A stretch of DNA of 64,000 nt from NCBI GenBank assembly GCA_028710885.1, contig JAQTTG010000004.1, positions 208,215-272,214 of the forward strand. Reading direction: 5' to 3'. Shown here one piece after another: positions 54,186 to 63,895 of the stretch. This stretch comes from Sulfuricurvum sp. Lineage in GTDB: Bacteria > Campylobacterota > Campylobacteria > Campylobacterales > Sulfurimonadaceae. The translations under genes were made by a program, and so were the position numbers. The stretch's first letter is position 1. The number at the start of each line of letters is the position of its first letter. The notes below the pieces were generated by a model. That model did not search any database. It had not been told where the DNA came from and saw only the letters and a list, made by a program, of their open reading frames with translations.

Positions 54186-56048
54186 TTAAAAATAGAGGTT
54201 AACACCTATTTTATAGCGCTCTTCACGATATTCTTGTTCTATCCCTTCATAACTCAAAGAAAAAGCTCCCCATCCATTCCATTCCCACGTATTGGAAATC
54301 ATAATATGATTACGATTCACCCCATCTAAATAGAAAATATGCCCTGCCTCAATATAGCTTTTAATCCGTTTCCCCCAATTAATTCCCATACCTGTAGTAA
54401 ATCCCAATCCAACATCTGCATTACAACCAACTCTTATTTCCGGTTCGGTTAAAAAATATCCAAAGAGTTGATCGTCTCCGATTGATGCTCCGGCACCAAT
54501 TCGCGTCATGAAACTTGAATGATCATTTCCATAATCACGATCCCATCCACTTTGCATTCTCCATGATAACGGTTTAAAAAAATGGCTTACTGGAACGATA
54601 GACGCCAACGAGAGTATGGTCAATTTTTCCAAATGAACTTTATCACTGTCAATTCCTATCATTGTATTCAGAAATTGAATTTCTGCCCCTGATAAATGTC
54701 CTGTATCATCTTCAGAAAGATCATGGAAAGAAGGACGCCATCCTAATAATAATGGGGATCGATTATCATACCATCCTTGAGCTATCTGCACTCTTGCAGC
54801 ATGATGTGACTTATCAGGATTCGATTTTTTTTGAATCTCGACTCTCTTTCCACTTCCAAGCATTGCACGCTTAGAAAGAAGTGCATGATAACGTTTAGCA
54901 TATATTTCTTTTGAAATTTTCCCTTCAATATAATTGTATTCAACTAATTCTGCTGCCGCCTCATATGTCATCTGTCGTTCTTGCTCTGATAAAACAATTT
55001 GATCAGCAATATCTAACTGACCCTCAGTAAGTAATCTAACTACAGCAATCCCTTGCGGACTAAGATGTTGCTCATATGCTAAAAGTTTCGTCCGTTTTGA
55101 AGGACGAAAATATTTGTCACCAACTAATCCTTCTTCTTCAAATGCTCTAACAGTCTCGGGTGGGATAACGTAATAAAAAAAATGATCTCGCAAATGAGTT
55201 GAAGGCCGAGCAATTTCACTTAGCCATAACATATGATAAGAACAATTTTCATTAAGAAAATAATACCAAGAATGAATATGTTGTAATTCCCAAATATGAC
55301 GCACCATAGCCATAACCTCATCATGAGTTAGGTTTAAATCATATTCCCACACATCACGTGACTCACTATCACGATATTCTTTAAGTTTTTCATAATAAGG
55401 CAATAATGAGTAATAACCGTAATATCCTCCAAAAAGCCCTTTATACGCAAATGTAATACCATTCGTTTCATCAGTAGCTGCTGCATAATTGATTGCGTAC
55501 GACATCAGTTTGGATTCCAGAGATGAATCAATCCGCAAAAAAGTGTGCCCAAACATCGAAGCAGGAGAATTAATATGTGCACTCGGAAATACAAGTGTCA
55601 CTTTTTGAGGATCCATTTTTACCAATAAGGCTTCGTACTCCTTACATGTTCCTTCACTAAAAGAAGTATTGAGCTCATGCTCCAACCACACTCTCCGTGC
55701 CGGAAAACGACAATAAACACTCCCATCACTTCGATTGGAATCCTCTGAAAAATGACGAATACTACGATCTAACTCTTTTGATAAATTTGTTTTACCATCG
55801 GAATCTAAAAAAAAATTGTCGTCATCTATTTCACTCTCATTTTTAGGAGCATGCATTAATAAATGCCAATAGTACTGTTCAGAAAGTTTTTGAGAATGGG
55901 CTTGTGCAATCAGTTCATCGGTCGTAGATCCGTAGATCGATAAACTCAGTACGCATAATAAAAGAAGAAATGGCAACAATAACCTTTTTTCTGCCTCATA
56001 AGAGACAATCCTTAATACCGTATCGGCGCAAATGCATACAAAGGGCAT
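54186..56048 (-). CDS. DUF4105-family envelope protein
   Basis: A 620-residue protein with a signal-type hydrophobic segment (about 22-40; the long start MPFVCICADTVLR... may be too early). The DUF4105 region (about 150-330) shows SAHINSPASMFGHTFLRIDS, FAYKGLFGGYYGYYSLLPYYEKLKEY and FLNENCSYHMLWLSEIARP, with conserved His/Asn/Cys that resemble papain-like (NlpC/P60-related) catalytic residues. The C-terminal 200 residues look like outer-membrane beta-strands ending YKIGVNLYF. Function is unknown. It sits beside a DUF3015 gene, a common pairing. Confidence 0.85.
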   Translation of the reverse strand: MPFVCICADTVLRIVSYEAEKRLLLPFLLLLCVLSLSIYGSTTDELIAQAHSQKLSEQYYWHLLMHAPKNESEIDDDNFFLDSDGKTNLSKELDRSIRHFSEDSNRSDGSVYCRFPARRVWLEHELNTSFSEGTCKEYEALLVKMDPQKVTLVFPSAHINSPASMFGHTFLRIDSSLESKLMSYAINYAAATDETNGITFAYKGLFGGYYGYYSLLPYYEKLKEYRDSESRDVWEYDLNLTHDEVMAMVRHIWELQHIHSWYYFLNENCSYHMLWLSEIARPSTHLRDHFFYYVIPPETVRAFEEEGLVGDKYFRPSKRTKLLAYEQHLSPQGIAVVRLLTEGQLDIADQIVLSEQERQMTYEAAAELVEYNYIEGKISKEIYAKRYHALLSKRAMLGSGKRVEIQKKSNPDKSHHAARVQIAQGWYDNRSPLLLGWRPSFHDLSEDDTGHLSGAEIQFLNTMIGIDSDKVHLEKLTILSLASIVPVSHFFKPLSWRMQSGWDRDYGNDHSSFMTRIGAGASIGDDQLFGYFLTEPEIRVGCNADVGLGFTTGMGINWGKRIKSYIEAGHIFYLDGVNRNHIMISNTWEWNGWGAFSLSYEGIEQEYREERYKIGVNLYF

Positions 56049-56075
56049 TCATCCCTTTGTATTCAAATATACTAG

Positions 56076-56522
56076 TTACCCTGCAATTGTAGATACATTA
56101 TCCAAAACTGTAGCCATATCAGCTTTTTCACTTGTATAGATTGCATTGTAGTTTGCTTGAAGTGCTGAAGCAAATGCTGCTTTATCTTGAACATTTAAAA
56201 GTTCTGCCAATGTAGAAACACTTTCACCTTGTCCAATAGCAATTTCACGAGAAAGTTGATCCATATTTGATGCTACAAACTCTGCAGCACGTTCATTCAT
56301 TACCAATTTTGTTTTTTTACATCCTGATGTTCCTGATGTAATACCAAATGTTTGGTTAGCAGATGTTCCATTAGTAGTCGCCTGAAGTGCCAACATAACC
56401 GCAGAGCTGTCATCATGAATAATTTGTGACCCCAGACCACAACCTGTTTGAGAATTAATGGTTGCAAAAGCAACTGTGCTAAGCGCAGCAATAGCAACCA
56501 TACTCATTAAAACTTTTTTCAT
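56076..56522 (-). CDS. DUF3015-family secreted protein
   Basis: A 148-residue exported protein: signal peptide (cut near TVAFA-TI), then TGCGLGSQIIHDDSS, TFGITSGTSGCKK and FVASNMDQLSREIAIGQGESVSTLAEL. The two cysteines (in TGCGLG and SGCKK) likely form a disulfide in the periplasm. Function is unknown. It lies 27 nt before the DUF4105 gene, probably in one operon. Confidence 0.88.
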   Translation of the reverse strand: MKKVLMSMVAIAALSTVAFATINSQTGCGLGSQIIHDDSSAVMLALQATTNGTSANQTFGITSGTSGCKKTKLVMNERAAEFVASNMDQLSREIAIGQGESVSTLAELLNVQDKAAFASALQANYNAIYTSEKADMATVLDNVSTIAG

Positions 56523-56584
56523 AAAAACCCCTTATTTCATATAAATTAACAATATAGTATAAACAAAAATACCTTAAATATATC

Positions 56585-57253
56585 TCATAACCAATGTATT
56601 TCCTCATCTGATTTCTGATAGATTTCACGAAGTTGATTTAAAAAAAATTCTCTTGAAACCTCTTTTGCACCTAAACTTTTGAGATGATTCGTCGGAACCT
56701 GACAATCAATAAATGTATATCCATACCTCTTTAAACGATCAACTAAAGATGCAAAAGCAACTTTAGATGCATCAGAAATTTTTGCAAACATTGATTCACC
56801 GCAAAATACACCACCAACACTAATACCATATAAACCTCCAACCAAAACTCCCTTCTGGTAAGCTTCCACACTATGAGCATACCCGAGTGAATGGAGCGTC
56901 TCATAAGCTTCAATCATATCCGGTATAATCCACGTCCCTTTTTGTCCGCGACGTGAGGCAATAGAACATTCTCGTATCACTTGGGAAAAATTAGTATCAA
57001 CACGAATTTCAAATTGAGGAATTTTTTTCCGAAGAGATCGACTGAGTTTAAATTCATCCAAATTTAATATCAATCTTGGATTAGGCGACCACCAAAGTAT
57101 CGGGTCGCCAAGACTATACCAAGGAAATATTCCCATCCGGTACGCCATCATAAGTCGGGATGGGGAAAGATCACCTCCATAAGCAACCAATCCCTCTTCT
57201 GAGGCGTATAATGGATTTGGAAATGAAAGGTGCTGAGTAAGCTTTGGAATCAT
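56585..57253 (-). CDS. aat: Leucyl/phenylalanyl-tRNA-protein transferase
   Basis: Adds Leu or Phe to proteins with N-terminal Lys or Arg, creating destabilising N-ends for ClpS-ClpAP. The 222-residue protein has LVAYGGDLSPSRLMMAYRMGIFPWY, ILWWSPNPRLIL, GTWIIPDMIEAYETLHSLGYAHSVEAY and GVFCGESMFAKISDASKVAF. It overlaps the end of clpA by 4 nt; clpS, clpA and aat therefore form one N-degron unit. Confidence 0.96.
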   Translation of the reverse strand: MIPKLTQHLSFPNPLYASEEGLVAYGGDLSPSRLMMAYRMGIFPWYSLGDPILWWSPNPRLILNLDEFKLSRSLRKKIPQFEIRVDTNFSQVIRECSIASRRGQKGTWIIPDMIEAYETLHSLGYAHSVEAYQKGVLVGGLYGISVGGVFCGESMFAKISDASKVAFASLVDRLKRYGYTFIDCQVPTNHLKSLGAKEVSREFFLNQLREIYQKSDEEIHWL

Positions 57254-59430
57254 TTTACATAATCAAAAATTAATTGATCAGCATAATCAACCAATACTTT
57301 TCCTCCATGCACCAATGAGCCAAAAAGAATCTCATCAACTAATGGATCTTTGATCTTATCCGAGATAACACGCCCAAGAGGTCGTGCCCCCATCGCTTTA
57401 TCGTATCCAATCTTTGCGATATAGGCTTTTGCCCTGTCTGTAAGAATTACAATCACTTTTTTCGATTTCAACTGCGTGTTAAGTTCACGGATAAATTTAT
57501 CGACGATCCCCTCTACGACATTAATCGGTAATACTCCAAACTCGATAACCCCATCGAGGCGGTTACGAAATTCCGGAGTAAAAAACGATTTTAATGCTTC
57601 ATGTCGTGAAATTGAACTATCTGCATTAAAACCCATAACAGTTCGTTCATTGGCCCCAATATTGGATGTCATTACAAGTACCACATTAGAAAAATTGGCT
57701 TTAAAACCGGTATTATCAGTTAATGTTGCATTATCCATTACCTGCAAGAGAACATTAATCAGATCAGGATGTGCTTTTTCGATTTCATCCAGTAATAACA
57801 CCATATATGGATGTTTACGCACTGTCTCGACCAACAACCCCCCTTGCTCAAATCCAACATATCCAGGAGGTGCTCCAATAAGCCGACTGAGTGCATGTTT
57901 TTCCATGTATTCTGACATATCAAACCGCTCAAAATAAATTCCCATTGTCTCTGCTAATGATTTTGCAAGTTCCGTTTTTCCTACTCCTGTCGGGCCGGAA
58001 AATAAAAATGAAGCTATTGGTTTATGTGAAGCGCTTAATCCGGCATAAGAGCGTTTAATGGATTTAACAACTTGTACAATTGCATTATCTTGTCCAATCA
58101 CCAATGCTTTTAGATCAGATTCCAACGATGAGAGCTTTTCACGTTCATCACCACCCATCTTAGATGTTGGAATTCCTGTCATTTTAGCAATTATGGCTTC
58201 AATATCATGTGGGGTGATAGTAGTCCGTTTGTGCGTTTTAAGATGGAATGATGCTCCGGCTTCATCGATCAGATCAATCGCAACATCCGGTAAAAAGCGA
58301 TCCGTAATATATTTTTTGGATAACTCAACCGCAAAACGAAGCGCTTTATCGGTATATTTGACTCCATGGTGCTTTTCATAGCGTTCGCGGAGCCCTTTGA
58401 GAATCAAAAAGCTCTCTTCATCGGAAGGCTCACCCACTTCTATACGGGCAAAACGACGGCTTAGTGCACGATCTTTTTCAAAAACACTTCGATATTCCGC
58501 ATGCGTTGTTGCTCCCATACATTTTAATGCACCTGAAGCAAGCGCAGGTTTAAGCTGATTTGAGGCATCCATACTGCCACCGCCCACAGCTCCTGCTCCC
58601 ACAATTGTATGAATTTCATCAATAAATAAAATGGCATTCGGATGTTCTGATGCTTCATCCATTACAGCTTTGAGCCGTTTTTCAAAATCACCCCGATATT
58701 TCGTTCCTGCGAGCATCGCTCCTAAATCAAGTGCAAAAACCTCTGCATTTTCTAATATTACAGGAACATCACCGGAAAGAATCCGCAAAGCCAATCCTTC
58801 TGCAATGGCAGTTTTTCCTACGCCTGGTTCACCTATTAGCAATGGATTATTTTTTTTACGGCGACAAAGAGTTTGAATTGTCCGTTCAATTTCATTAACA
58901 CGCCCTATTACAGGATCGATTTTCCCTTTACGCGCTTGAATTATTAAATTGATCGCATATTTTTCAAGGGCTCCTTCATTACGAGAATCATCTTGCATAG
59001 CATCTACATCCCGATGTGAAATCGCTTCAAGTACATCTACACGACTAATCCCATATTCCTCTAATAACAAACATGTATAAGTATGATGTTCTTCATATAC
59101 TGCAGCAATCAAATCTCCTACATCTGCATACTCTTTTTGAGCACTACGAACATGTTGCATCATCCCATCAATCATCCGAGCCAATGCAACTGTTTCGAAA
59201 GGTTCTTGCTCAATCTCTTCAGGTAAAGGTTCCATCATTTCCATCAAATAGGCACCTAATGCTTCACGAATCAATTCAACCTCTGCCCCGCAAGCTCTGA
59301 TAATTGATTCACCATCAGGGGAGTTTAGGAGCGCTAACATAACATGCTCAATCGTAAGATATTCATGACGTTGATGTCTAGCAAATGCAACCGCTTTTTG
59401 AAAAATTGCATTTAATTCCGTACTTACCAT
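57250..59430 (-). CDS. clpA: ATP-dependent Clp protease ATPase ClpA
   Basis: AAA+ unfoldase feeding ClpP; 726 residues. The Clp-N repeat domain (about 1-140, EYLTIEHVMLALLNSP) is followed by D1 (Walker A GEPGVGKTA, GTKYRGDFEKRLKAV) and D2 (Walker A GPTGVGKTE, MSEYMEKHALSRLIGAPPGYVGFEQGG). No ClpB-type middle coiled coil is present, which separates it from ClpB. It follows clpS by 2 nt. ClpP is not in the window. Confidence 0.97.
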   Translation of the reverse strand: MVSTELNAIFQKAVAFARHQRHEYLTIEHVMLALLNSPDGESIIRACGAEVELIREALGAYLMEMMEPLPEEIEQEPFETVALARMIDGMMQHVRSAQKEYADVGDLIAAVYEEHHTYTCLLLEEYGISRVDVLEAISHRDVDAMQDDSRNEGALEKYAINLIIQARKGKIDPVIGRVNEIERTIQTLCRRKKNNPLLIGEPGVGKTAIAEGLALRILSGDVPVILENAEVFALDLGAMLAGTKYRGDFEKRLKAVMDEASEHPNAILFIDEIHTIVGAGAVGGGSMDASNQLKPALASGALKCMGATTHAEYRSVFEKDRALSRRFARIEVGEPSDEESFLILKGLRERYEKHHGVKYTDKALRFAVELSKKYITDRFLPDVAIDLIDEAGASFHLKTHKRTTITPHDIEAIIAKMTGIPTSKMGGDEREKLSSLESDLKALVIGQDNAIVQVVKSIKRSYAGLSASHKPIASFLFSGPTGVGKTELAKSLAETMGIYFERFDMSEYMEKHALSRLIGAPPGYVGFEQGGLLVETVRKHPYMVLLLDEIEKAHPDLINVLLQVMDNATLTDNTGFKANFSNVVLVMTSNIGANERTVMGFNADSSISRHEALKSFFTPEFRNRLDGVIEFGVLPINVVEGIVDKFIRELNTQLKSKKVIVILTDRAKAYIAKIGYDKAMGARPLGRVISDKIKDPLVDEILFGSLVHGGKVLVDYADQLIFDYVK

Positions 59431-59432
59431 AA

Positions 59433-59732
59433 TTACGCCTCCTCCATTACCGCTTTTAGGGGAAATCCATTTTCACGTGCCAAAGTTCCTACCTGATGTA
59501 CTTTAGTTTCTGCCACTTCATATGGATAGACACCGCATAGTCCCCGTCCTTTTTGATGTACTGCTATCATTATTGCGTGTGCATCCTGAAAGTTTTTACG
59601 AAAAACTGTCATTAAAATTTCAACTACAAAATCCATGGATGTGTAATCATCATTGAGTAAAAAAACATTATACTGCTTCGGATGTTCCAGTATCAGTTCT
59701 AAACTTGTTTCGTGTTCGTGTTTCGTAGCCAT
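59433..59732 (-). CDS. clpS: ClpS N-degron adaptor
   Basis: Brings proteins with destabilising N-termini to ClpA; 99 residues. The binding-pocket motif is clear (VFLLNDDYTSMDFVVEILMTVF, with D-D-Y-T), as are AHAIMIAVHQKGRGLCGVYPYEVAETKV and its conserved His. First gene of the clpS-clpA-aat unit. Confidence 0.97.
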   Translation of the reverse strand: MATKHEHETSLELILEHPKQYNVFLLNDDYTSMDFVVEILMTVFRKNFQDAHAIMIAVHQKGRGLCGVYPYEVAETKVHQVGTLARENGFPLKAVMEEA

Positions 59733-59753
59733 GTTTGCACTATACCCAATATT

Positions 59754-60995
59754 TTAAATATTTGCCGCGTCTAAAAAATCGTTTACGATCGCCTCAGCAC
59801 TTTCCAAGCCAATCGATATACGGATTAATCCCGGAGTAATCCCTAAAAACTCTCGCGTTGATTCATCAAAATCACGATAAATGGTTGACGCCATATGAAG
59901 TCCCAAAGTACGACTATCACCAATATTCGCAGTAATCGTAATCAATTTTAAGCGGTTTAAAAAATTAAATGCTCTTTCTTTAGTTCCCATATCGATGGTT
60001 AACAGTGTTCCACACCCATTAGAAAATTGGTTTAAATATCGTTCATGATGAGGATGATGCGGCAAACACGGATGATTAACATTCAATCCTTTTTCATTTA
60101 ATGCTTTAGCTACCGTTTCTACACTTGTCACAATACGATCCATACGAAGCGGTAATGTTTCAAGACCCAACATTGTCAAATAACTTCCAAAACCATTTGC
60201 AGACATTCCAAAGTCACGTAATGCCCGTTTTTTTGCATTGGCTATCAATGCCATGCTTCCCATTTTTTTAATAAATGGATGAATATCATGATAACGATCA
60301 CTTTTAAATTTATCTTCACCCTCAGAAATAGCACGAAAAATTACCGCTCCTCCCAGTGCTGAAGCATTACCTGTAATAATTTTAGTAGTCGAATATACTA
60401 CAATATCCGCTCCTAATGCTATTGGTGCTACACTTAACGGAGTAATTGTATTATCAACTATCAGTACAACCCCATGCCGATTTGCGATTTCGGCAATTCT
60501 TGAAATATCTGGAAGACGCATATTTGGATTCCCAACACTCTCTAAGAAGAGTATTTTTGTCGCCGTATTAATTGTCTCTTCTATCGCATCCAATGCATCC
60601 ACATCAAAAAAATGTGTTGTAATCCCAAATCGGGTCAATGTCTCCGTAAAATAAGAGTAAGTCCCGCCAAACAGTCCACCGATACTGATAACCTCGTCAC
60701 CTGCACGAAGTAAACTCAATGTTGCCATCGCCGTTGCCCCCATTCCAGAAGACGCAGCAACAGCACCAACTCCACCATCCATTGAGGCTAATATCTGTTC
60801 CAACTGAGAGGATGTAGGATTACCCATACGAGCATAAAGTGGCTTTTTAACTGAGCCCTCAAATATCCCCTCTCCTGTTTCACTGTTACCATATCCAAAG
60901 GATGCAGAGTTAACGATCGCTGGGCTGATAGCCCCCTCTTTTTTCCCGACTTGTTGAACCATGTGGGTTGTAAACTCTTCAAAGCGATTCATCAT
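59754..60995 (-). CDS. Cys/Met-metabolism PLP enzyme, O-acetylhomoserine sulfhydrylase-like
   Basis: A 413-residue PLP enzyme of the trans-sulfuration family. It has PLYARMGNPTSSQLEQILASMDGG, SSGMGATAMATLSLLRAGDEV, VDNTITPLSVAPIALGADIVVYSTTKIITGNASALGG (PLP-Lys in STTK) and IRISIGLESAEAIVNDF. O-acetylhomoserine sulfhydrylase or methionine gamma-lyase are both possible; sequence alone does not decide. Divergent from bioD, with the two starts close together. Confidence 0.85.
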   Translation of the reverse strand: MMNRFEEFTTHMVQQVGKKEGAISPAIVNSASFGYGNSETGEGIFEGSVKKPLYARMGNPTSSQLEQILASMDGGVGAVAASSGMGATAMATLSLLRAGDEVISIGGLFGGTYSYFTETLTRFGITTHFFDVDALDAIEETINTATKILFLESVGNPNMRLPDISRIAEIANRHGVVLIVDNTITPLSVAPIALGADIVVYSTTKIITGNASALGGAVIFRAISEGEDKFKSDRYHDIHPFIKKMGSMALIANAKKRALRDFGMSANGFGSYLTMLGLETLPLRMDRIVTSVETVAKALNEKGLNVNHPCLPHHPHHERYLNQFSNGCGTLLTIDMGTKERAFNFLNRLKLITITANIGDSRTLGLHMASTIYRDFDESTREFLGITPGLIRISIGLESAEAIVNDFLDAANI

Positions 60996-61043
60996 CTAAC
61001 CTGTATTAAAATTAGGATAATTATAACCAAAAAGGCTCCTTCC

Positions 61044-61697
61044 TTGTCTAAACGAATTTTCGTTACCGCAACCAACACCAATATTGGAAAAACCTATACC
61101 TCCAAACTACTCATAGAATCATTCAGCCGAATGGGATTACGCGTAGGAGTTTACAAACCGATCGAAACAGGTGTACTAGATGTCCCAAGTGATGGAAATG
61201 AACTTTTTATAAAAGCTTGCATCTATAATCCTCTATTTCAATCCCTCAGTGTATCGGATATTGTCACACTTCAACTACCGTTTCCGGCAGCACCCTTTGT
61301 AGCTAATAATGGAAAGGATATAGATTTAACCCTTTTTGACAAAGCCTTGGCAAAGATCGAAGCACTGTCCGATATTGTTATTATCGAAGGGGCAGGCGGT
61401 CTGATGGTTCCAGTTGACGATCATACGATGATGATAGATATTCCCCGCCATTTCAAAGCCTCCACCCTCTTGGTAACCCATTGCAATTTAGGATGTATCA
61501 ACGATACACTCCTTAGTATTAAAGCGCTTGAAGATGCTAACTTGCCGTTTGTGTGGGGCTTAAACTGCCAAAGTGAAGATACAACCTTTGAGACAACTTC
61601 ACTCCCTTATTTTAACCACCGATTTGATTCACTCTATCGAATCAACAATGATATCGATGCCATTGCCAAAGCACTTTTGGATACAATACCATCATAA
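61044..61697 (+). CDS. bioD: Dethiobiotin synthetase
   Basis: ATP-dependent ring closure in biotin synthesis; P-loop protein of 217 residues with [46 protein letters not shown] take the TTG at 61044 as start (AAAAAGG 9 nt upstream); an in-frame ATG at 60951 would lie inside the divergent sulfhydrylase gene and add residues unlike the family. It is followed by pyrB after 17 nt. Confidence 0.9.
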   Translation: MSKRIFVTATNTNIGKTYTSKLLIESFSRMGLRVGVYKPIETGVLDVPSDGNELFIKACIYNPLFQSLSVSDIVTLQLPFPAAPFVANNGKDIDLTLFDKALAKIEALSDIVIIEGAGGLMVPVDDHTMMIDIPRHFKASTLLVTHCNLGCINDTLLSIKALEDANLPFVWGLNCQSEDTTFETTSLPYFNHRFDSLYRINNDIDAIAKALLDTIPS

Positions 61698-61714
61698 ATA
61701 CGAGGGGACGAACT

Positions 61715-62584
61715 ATGAAACATCTTATCCGTACAGACGATTTTACAACGGAACAAATACTTCAGGTATTACAGGATGCGGAACACTATTTAGGGGGGCA
61801 ATTTGATCCTATCCTCAAAGAAAAAATCATTATTACCCTCTTTTTTGAAAACTCTACTCGAACCAAAAGCTCTTTTGAAATTGCGGCTAAACGTCTCGGA
61901 GCAGAAGTAGTGCATTTAGATGTTCAAAAAAGCTCTACCCAAAAAGGGGAGAGTCTTGTCGATACGGCGGCCAACCTTGATGCCATGGGACCACATGCCA
62001 TGATCGTCCGTCACGCTCACGCCGGTGTACCGAATATCCTTGCTGAACATACACATGCCTCGATCATTAACGCAGGTGATGGGGCTCACGCCCACCCGAC
62101 ACAAGCACTTTTAGACCTCTTTACCCTTAGACGTCACTTTGGAGACCTTTGTGGAAAGAGAATTGCTATAGTAGGTGACATCAAAAATTCCCGTGTCGCC
62201 AACAGCAACATCGAACTCTTAACCCGATTTGGAATACAAATCACCCTTGTTGCACCTCCACATTTTCTTCCTGACTCAAATCTTCCGATGACTCATAATC
62301 TCCACGATGTAATCGATCATGTCGATGCCATCATGAGCCTTCGTACTCAAACGGAACGCCATTCGCATCAAACCTACGGTTCCCTCAAAGACTATGCAAG
62401 CGATTTCTGTATCACAAAAGAGCTCATTGGAAACCGAGATATTATCATTCTTCATCCGGGACCTGTACACAGAAATATCGATATCGATGATATGATGCTT
62501 AAAGACCCTCGATGTAAAGTGCTCGAACAGGTACGCAACGGGGTTGGAATCCGTATGGCCGTTCTCAAAGCCCTTATAGCCTGA
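61715..62584 (+). CDS. pyrB: Aspartate carbamoyltransferase, catalytic subunit
   Basis: Second step of pyrimidine synthesis; 289 residues. It has the carbamoyl-phosphate motif [60 protein letters not shown], and the Lys of the SxxK region in SSTQKGESL. Aspartate-binding LRTQTER is present. Its last base overlaps the pabB start (TGATG). Confidence 0.96.
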   Translation: MKHLIRTDDFTTEQILQVLQDAEHYLGGQFDPILKEKIIITLFFENSTRTKSSFEIAAKRLGAEVVHLDVQKSSTQKGESLVDTAANLDAMGPHAMIVRHAHAGVPNILAEHTHASIINAGDGAHAHPTQALLDLFTLRRHFGDLCGKRIAIVGDIKNSRVANSNIELLTRFGIQITLVAPPHFLPDSNLPMTHNLHDVIDHVDAIMSLRTQTERHSHQTYGSLKDYASDFCITKELIGNRDIIILHPGPVHRNIDIDDMMLKDPRCKVLEQVRNGVGIRMAVLKALIA

Positions 62585-63519
62585 TGTTCGAACGTTTCAC
62601 TGAACTCGTATCATCAGGAGTTAAGTGCTTTTTTTATACAAATTTCACGGGAGAACTTCTCCATTGTTTTACATTGGAAGAACTTAAGAAAGAAGATGTT
62701 GAGTTTGCTTTTAACAGTGAAAGCGACAGTACAAATTCCCCGCATAAACCACATTATGTTCCTGTAACCTTTGAGGAGTACTCCCAAAAATTCGAAACCG
62801 TACAAAATCATATTCGAAACGGAAATACATATCTACTGAATCTTACGCAACCCTCCGTAATCAAAACTGACTATACGCTTAATGAAATCTATACGATGGC
62901 ACATGCGCCTTATAAAATGCGTGTAAAAGATAACTTTATCTGTTTCTCACCTGAACCTTTCATTACTATTAATAACAATATAATCCATACGTATCCAATG
63001 AAAGGGACGATCGATGCATCTGTTCCTGATGCGATCAATAGAATATTAAATGATCCGAAAGAGCTTGCAGAACATACGATGATCGTTGATCTGCTTCGCA
63101 ATGATTTAGGAATAGTAGCAAAGAATATAAAAGTTGAAAAATTCCGCTTTATAAGCACAATTGACACAGGAAATAAAAAATTGCATCAAGTAAGCTCACA
63201 TGTACTTGGAACATTGGATCGAAACTGGAAAGAGAAAGCGGGAGAATTGCTTCGACATTTATTACCTGCTGGAAGTATAAGCGGCACACCTAAACGTAAG
63301 ACAGTTGAAATTATAAAAGAGATTGAAGAATATGATCGTGGATATTTTACCGGAGTATTCGGGTATTACGATGGAGAAAATCTCTATAGCGCAGTTGCAA
63401 TACGTTTCATAGAAAGGATTAACGGTAATCTAATCTATAAAAGCGGTGGAGGTATAACTGCTGAGAGCGATGCAATAAGCGAATACTCGGAAATGATTGA
63501 TAAAATATATATACCTTAA
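62584..63519 (+). CDS. pabB: Aminodeoxychorismate synthase component I
   Basis: Chorismate-utilising enzyme that with PabA makes the folate precursor aminodeoxychorismate; 311 residues, the short catalytic form without the long N-terminal region. It has NGNTYLLNLTQPS, YPMKGTIDASVPDA, MIVDLLRNDLGIVA, HLLPAGSISGTPKRKTVEIIKEIE and GGITAESDAISEYSEM. The PMKGT motif with Lys favours PabB over TrpE, which has PIAGT. Its end overlaps comEA convergently by 4 nt. Confidence 0.93.
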   Translation: MFERFTELVSSGVKCFFYTNFTGELLHCFTLEELKKEDVEFAFNSESDSTNSPHKPHYVPVTFEEYSQKFETVQNHIRNGNTYLLNLTQPSVIKTDYTLNEIYTMAHAPYKMRVKDNFICFSPEPFITINNNIIHTYPMKGTIDASVPDAINRILNDPKELAEHTMIVDLLRNDLGIVAKNIKVEKFRFISTIDTGNKKLHQVSSHVLGTLDRNWKEKAGELLRHLLPAGSISGTPKRKTVEIIKEIEEYDRGYFTGVFGYYDGENLYSAVAIRFIERINGNLIYKSGGGITAESDAISEYSEMIDKIYIP

Positions 63520-63758
63520 CGAATAGTCACTTGCGGTTTTAATTTTTGGACTGTTTTAGGTCCGATTCCATTAACATTGACAAGTTCGTCAACGTTTTTA
63601 AAGACCCCATGCGCTTTTCGATATTTGATAATTTCCTGCGCTTTTGATGGACCAATCCCATTAAGAGTTTGCAACTGTGCAGCGTTTGCTCTGTTGATAT
63701 TTACTGCACTAAATGCAAGAGTGAAAAAAAGAAAAAGAAGTGCAACTATTTTAACCAT
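63516..63758 (-). CDS. comEA: ComEA-like helix-hairpin-helix DNA-binding protein
   Basis: An 80-residue exported protein: signal peptide (about 1-17), then a double helix-hairpin-helix VNINRANAAQLQTLNGIGPSKAQEIIKYRKAHGVFKNVDELVNVNGIGPKTVQKL. It should bind DNA in the periplasm during uptake. It is short, lacking the extra N-terminal linker of Bacillus ComEA. It is convergent with pabB (4-nt overlap) and faces the 5S rRNA gene across a 137-nt gap with nothing else evident. Confidence 0.92.
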   Translation of the reverse strand: MVKIVALLFLFFTLAFSAVNINRANAAQLQTLNGIGPSKAQEIIKYRKAHGVFKNVDELVNVNGIGPKTVQKLKPQVTIR

Positions 63759-63895
63759 TTTTAACCTTTATACATAAAATAATATATTGTATCTTGAATA
63801 GTAGAAAATGTCAAAATAATTTGTTACAGTATTTTAAAATGATTATAATTGGAGTTATATTATTGATTGGTTGTTAAAGAAGAAAGAAATCTGAG

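Noticed and set aside
60951..61043. ATG start of bioD 93 nt upstream
   Set aside because: It would begin within the divergent sulfhydrylase gene; family similarity starts at the TTG at 61044.
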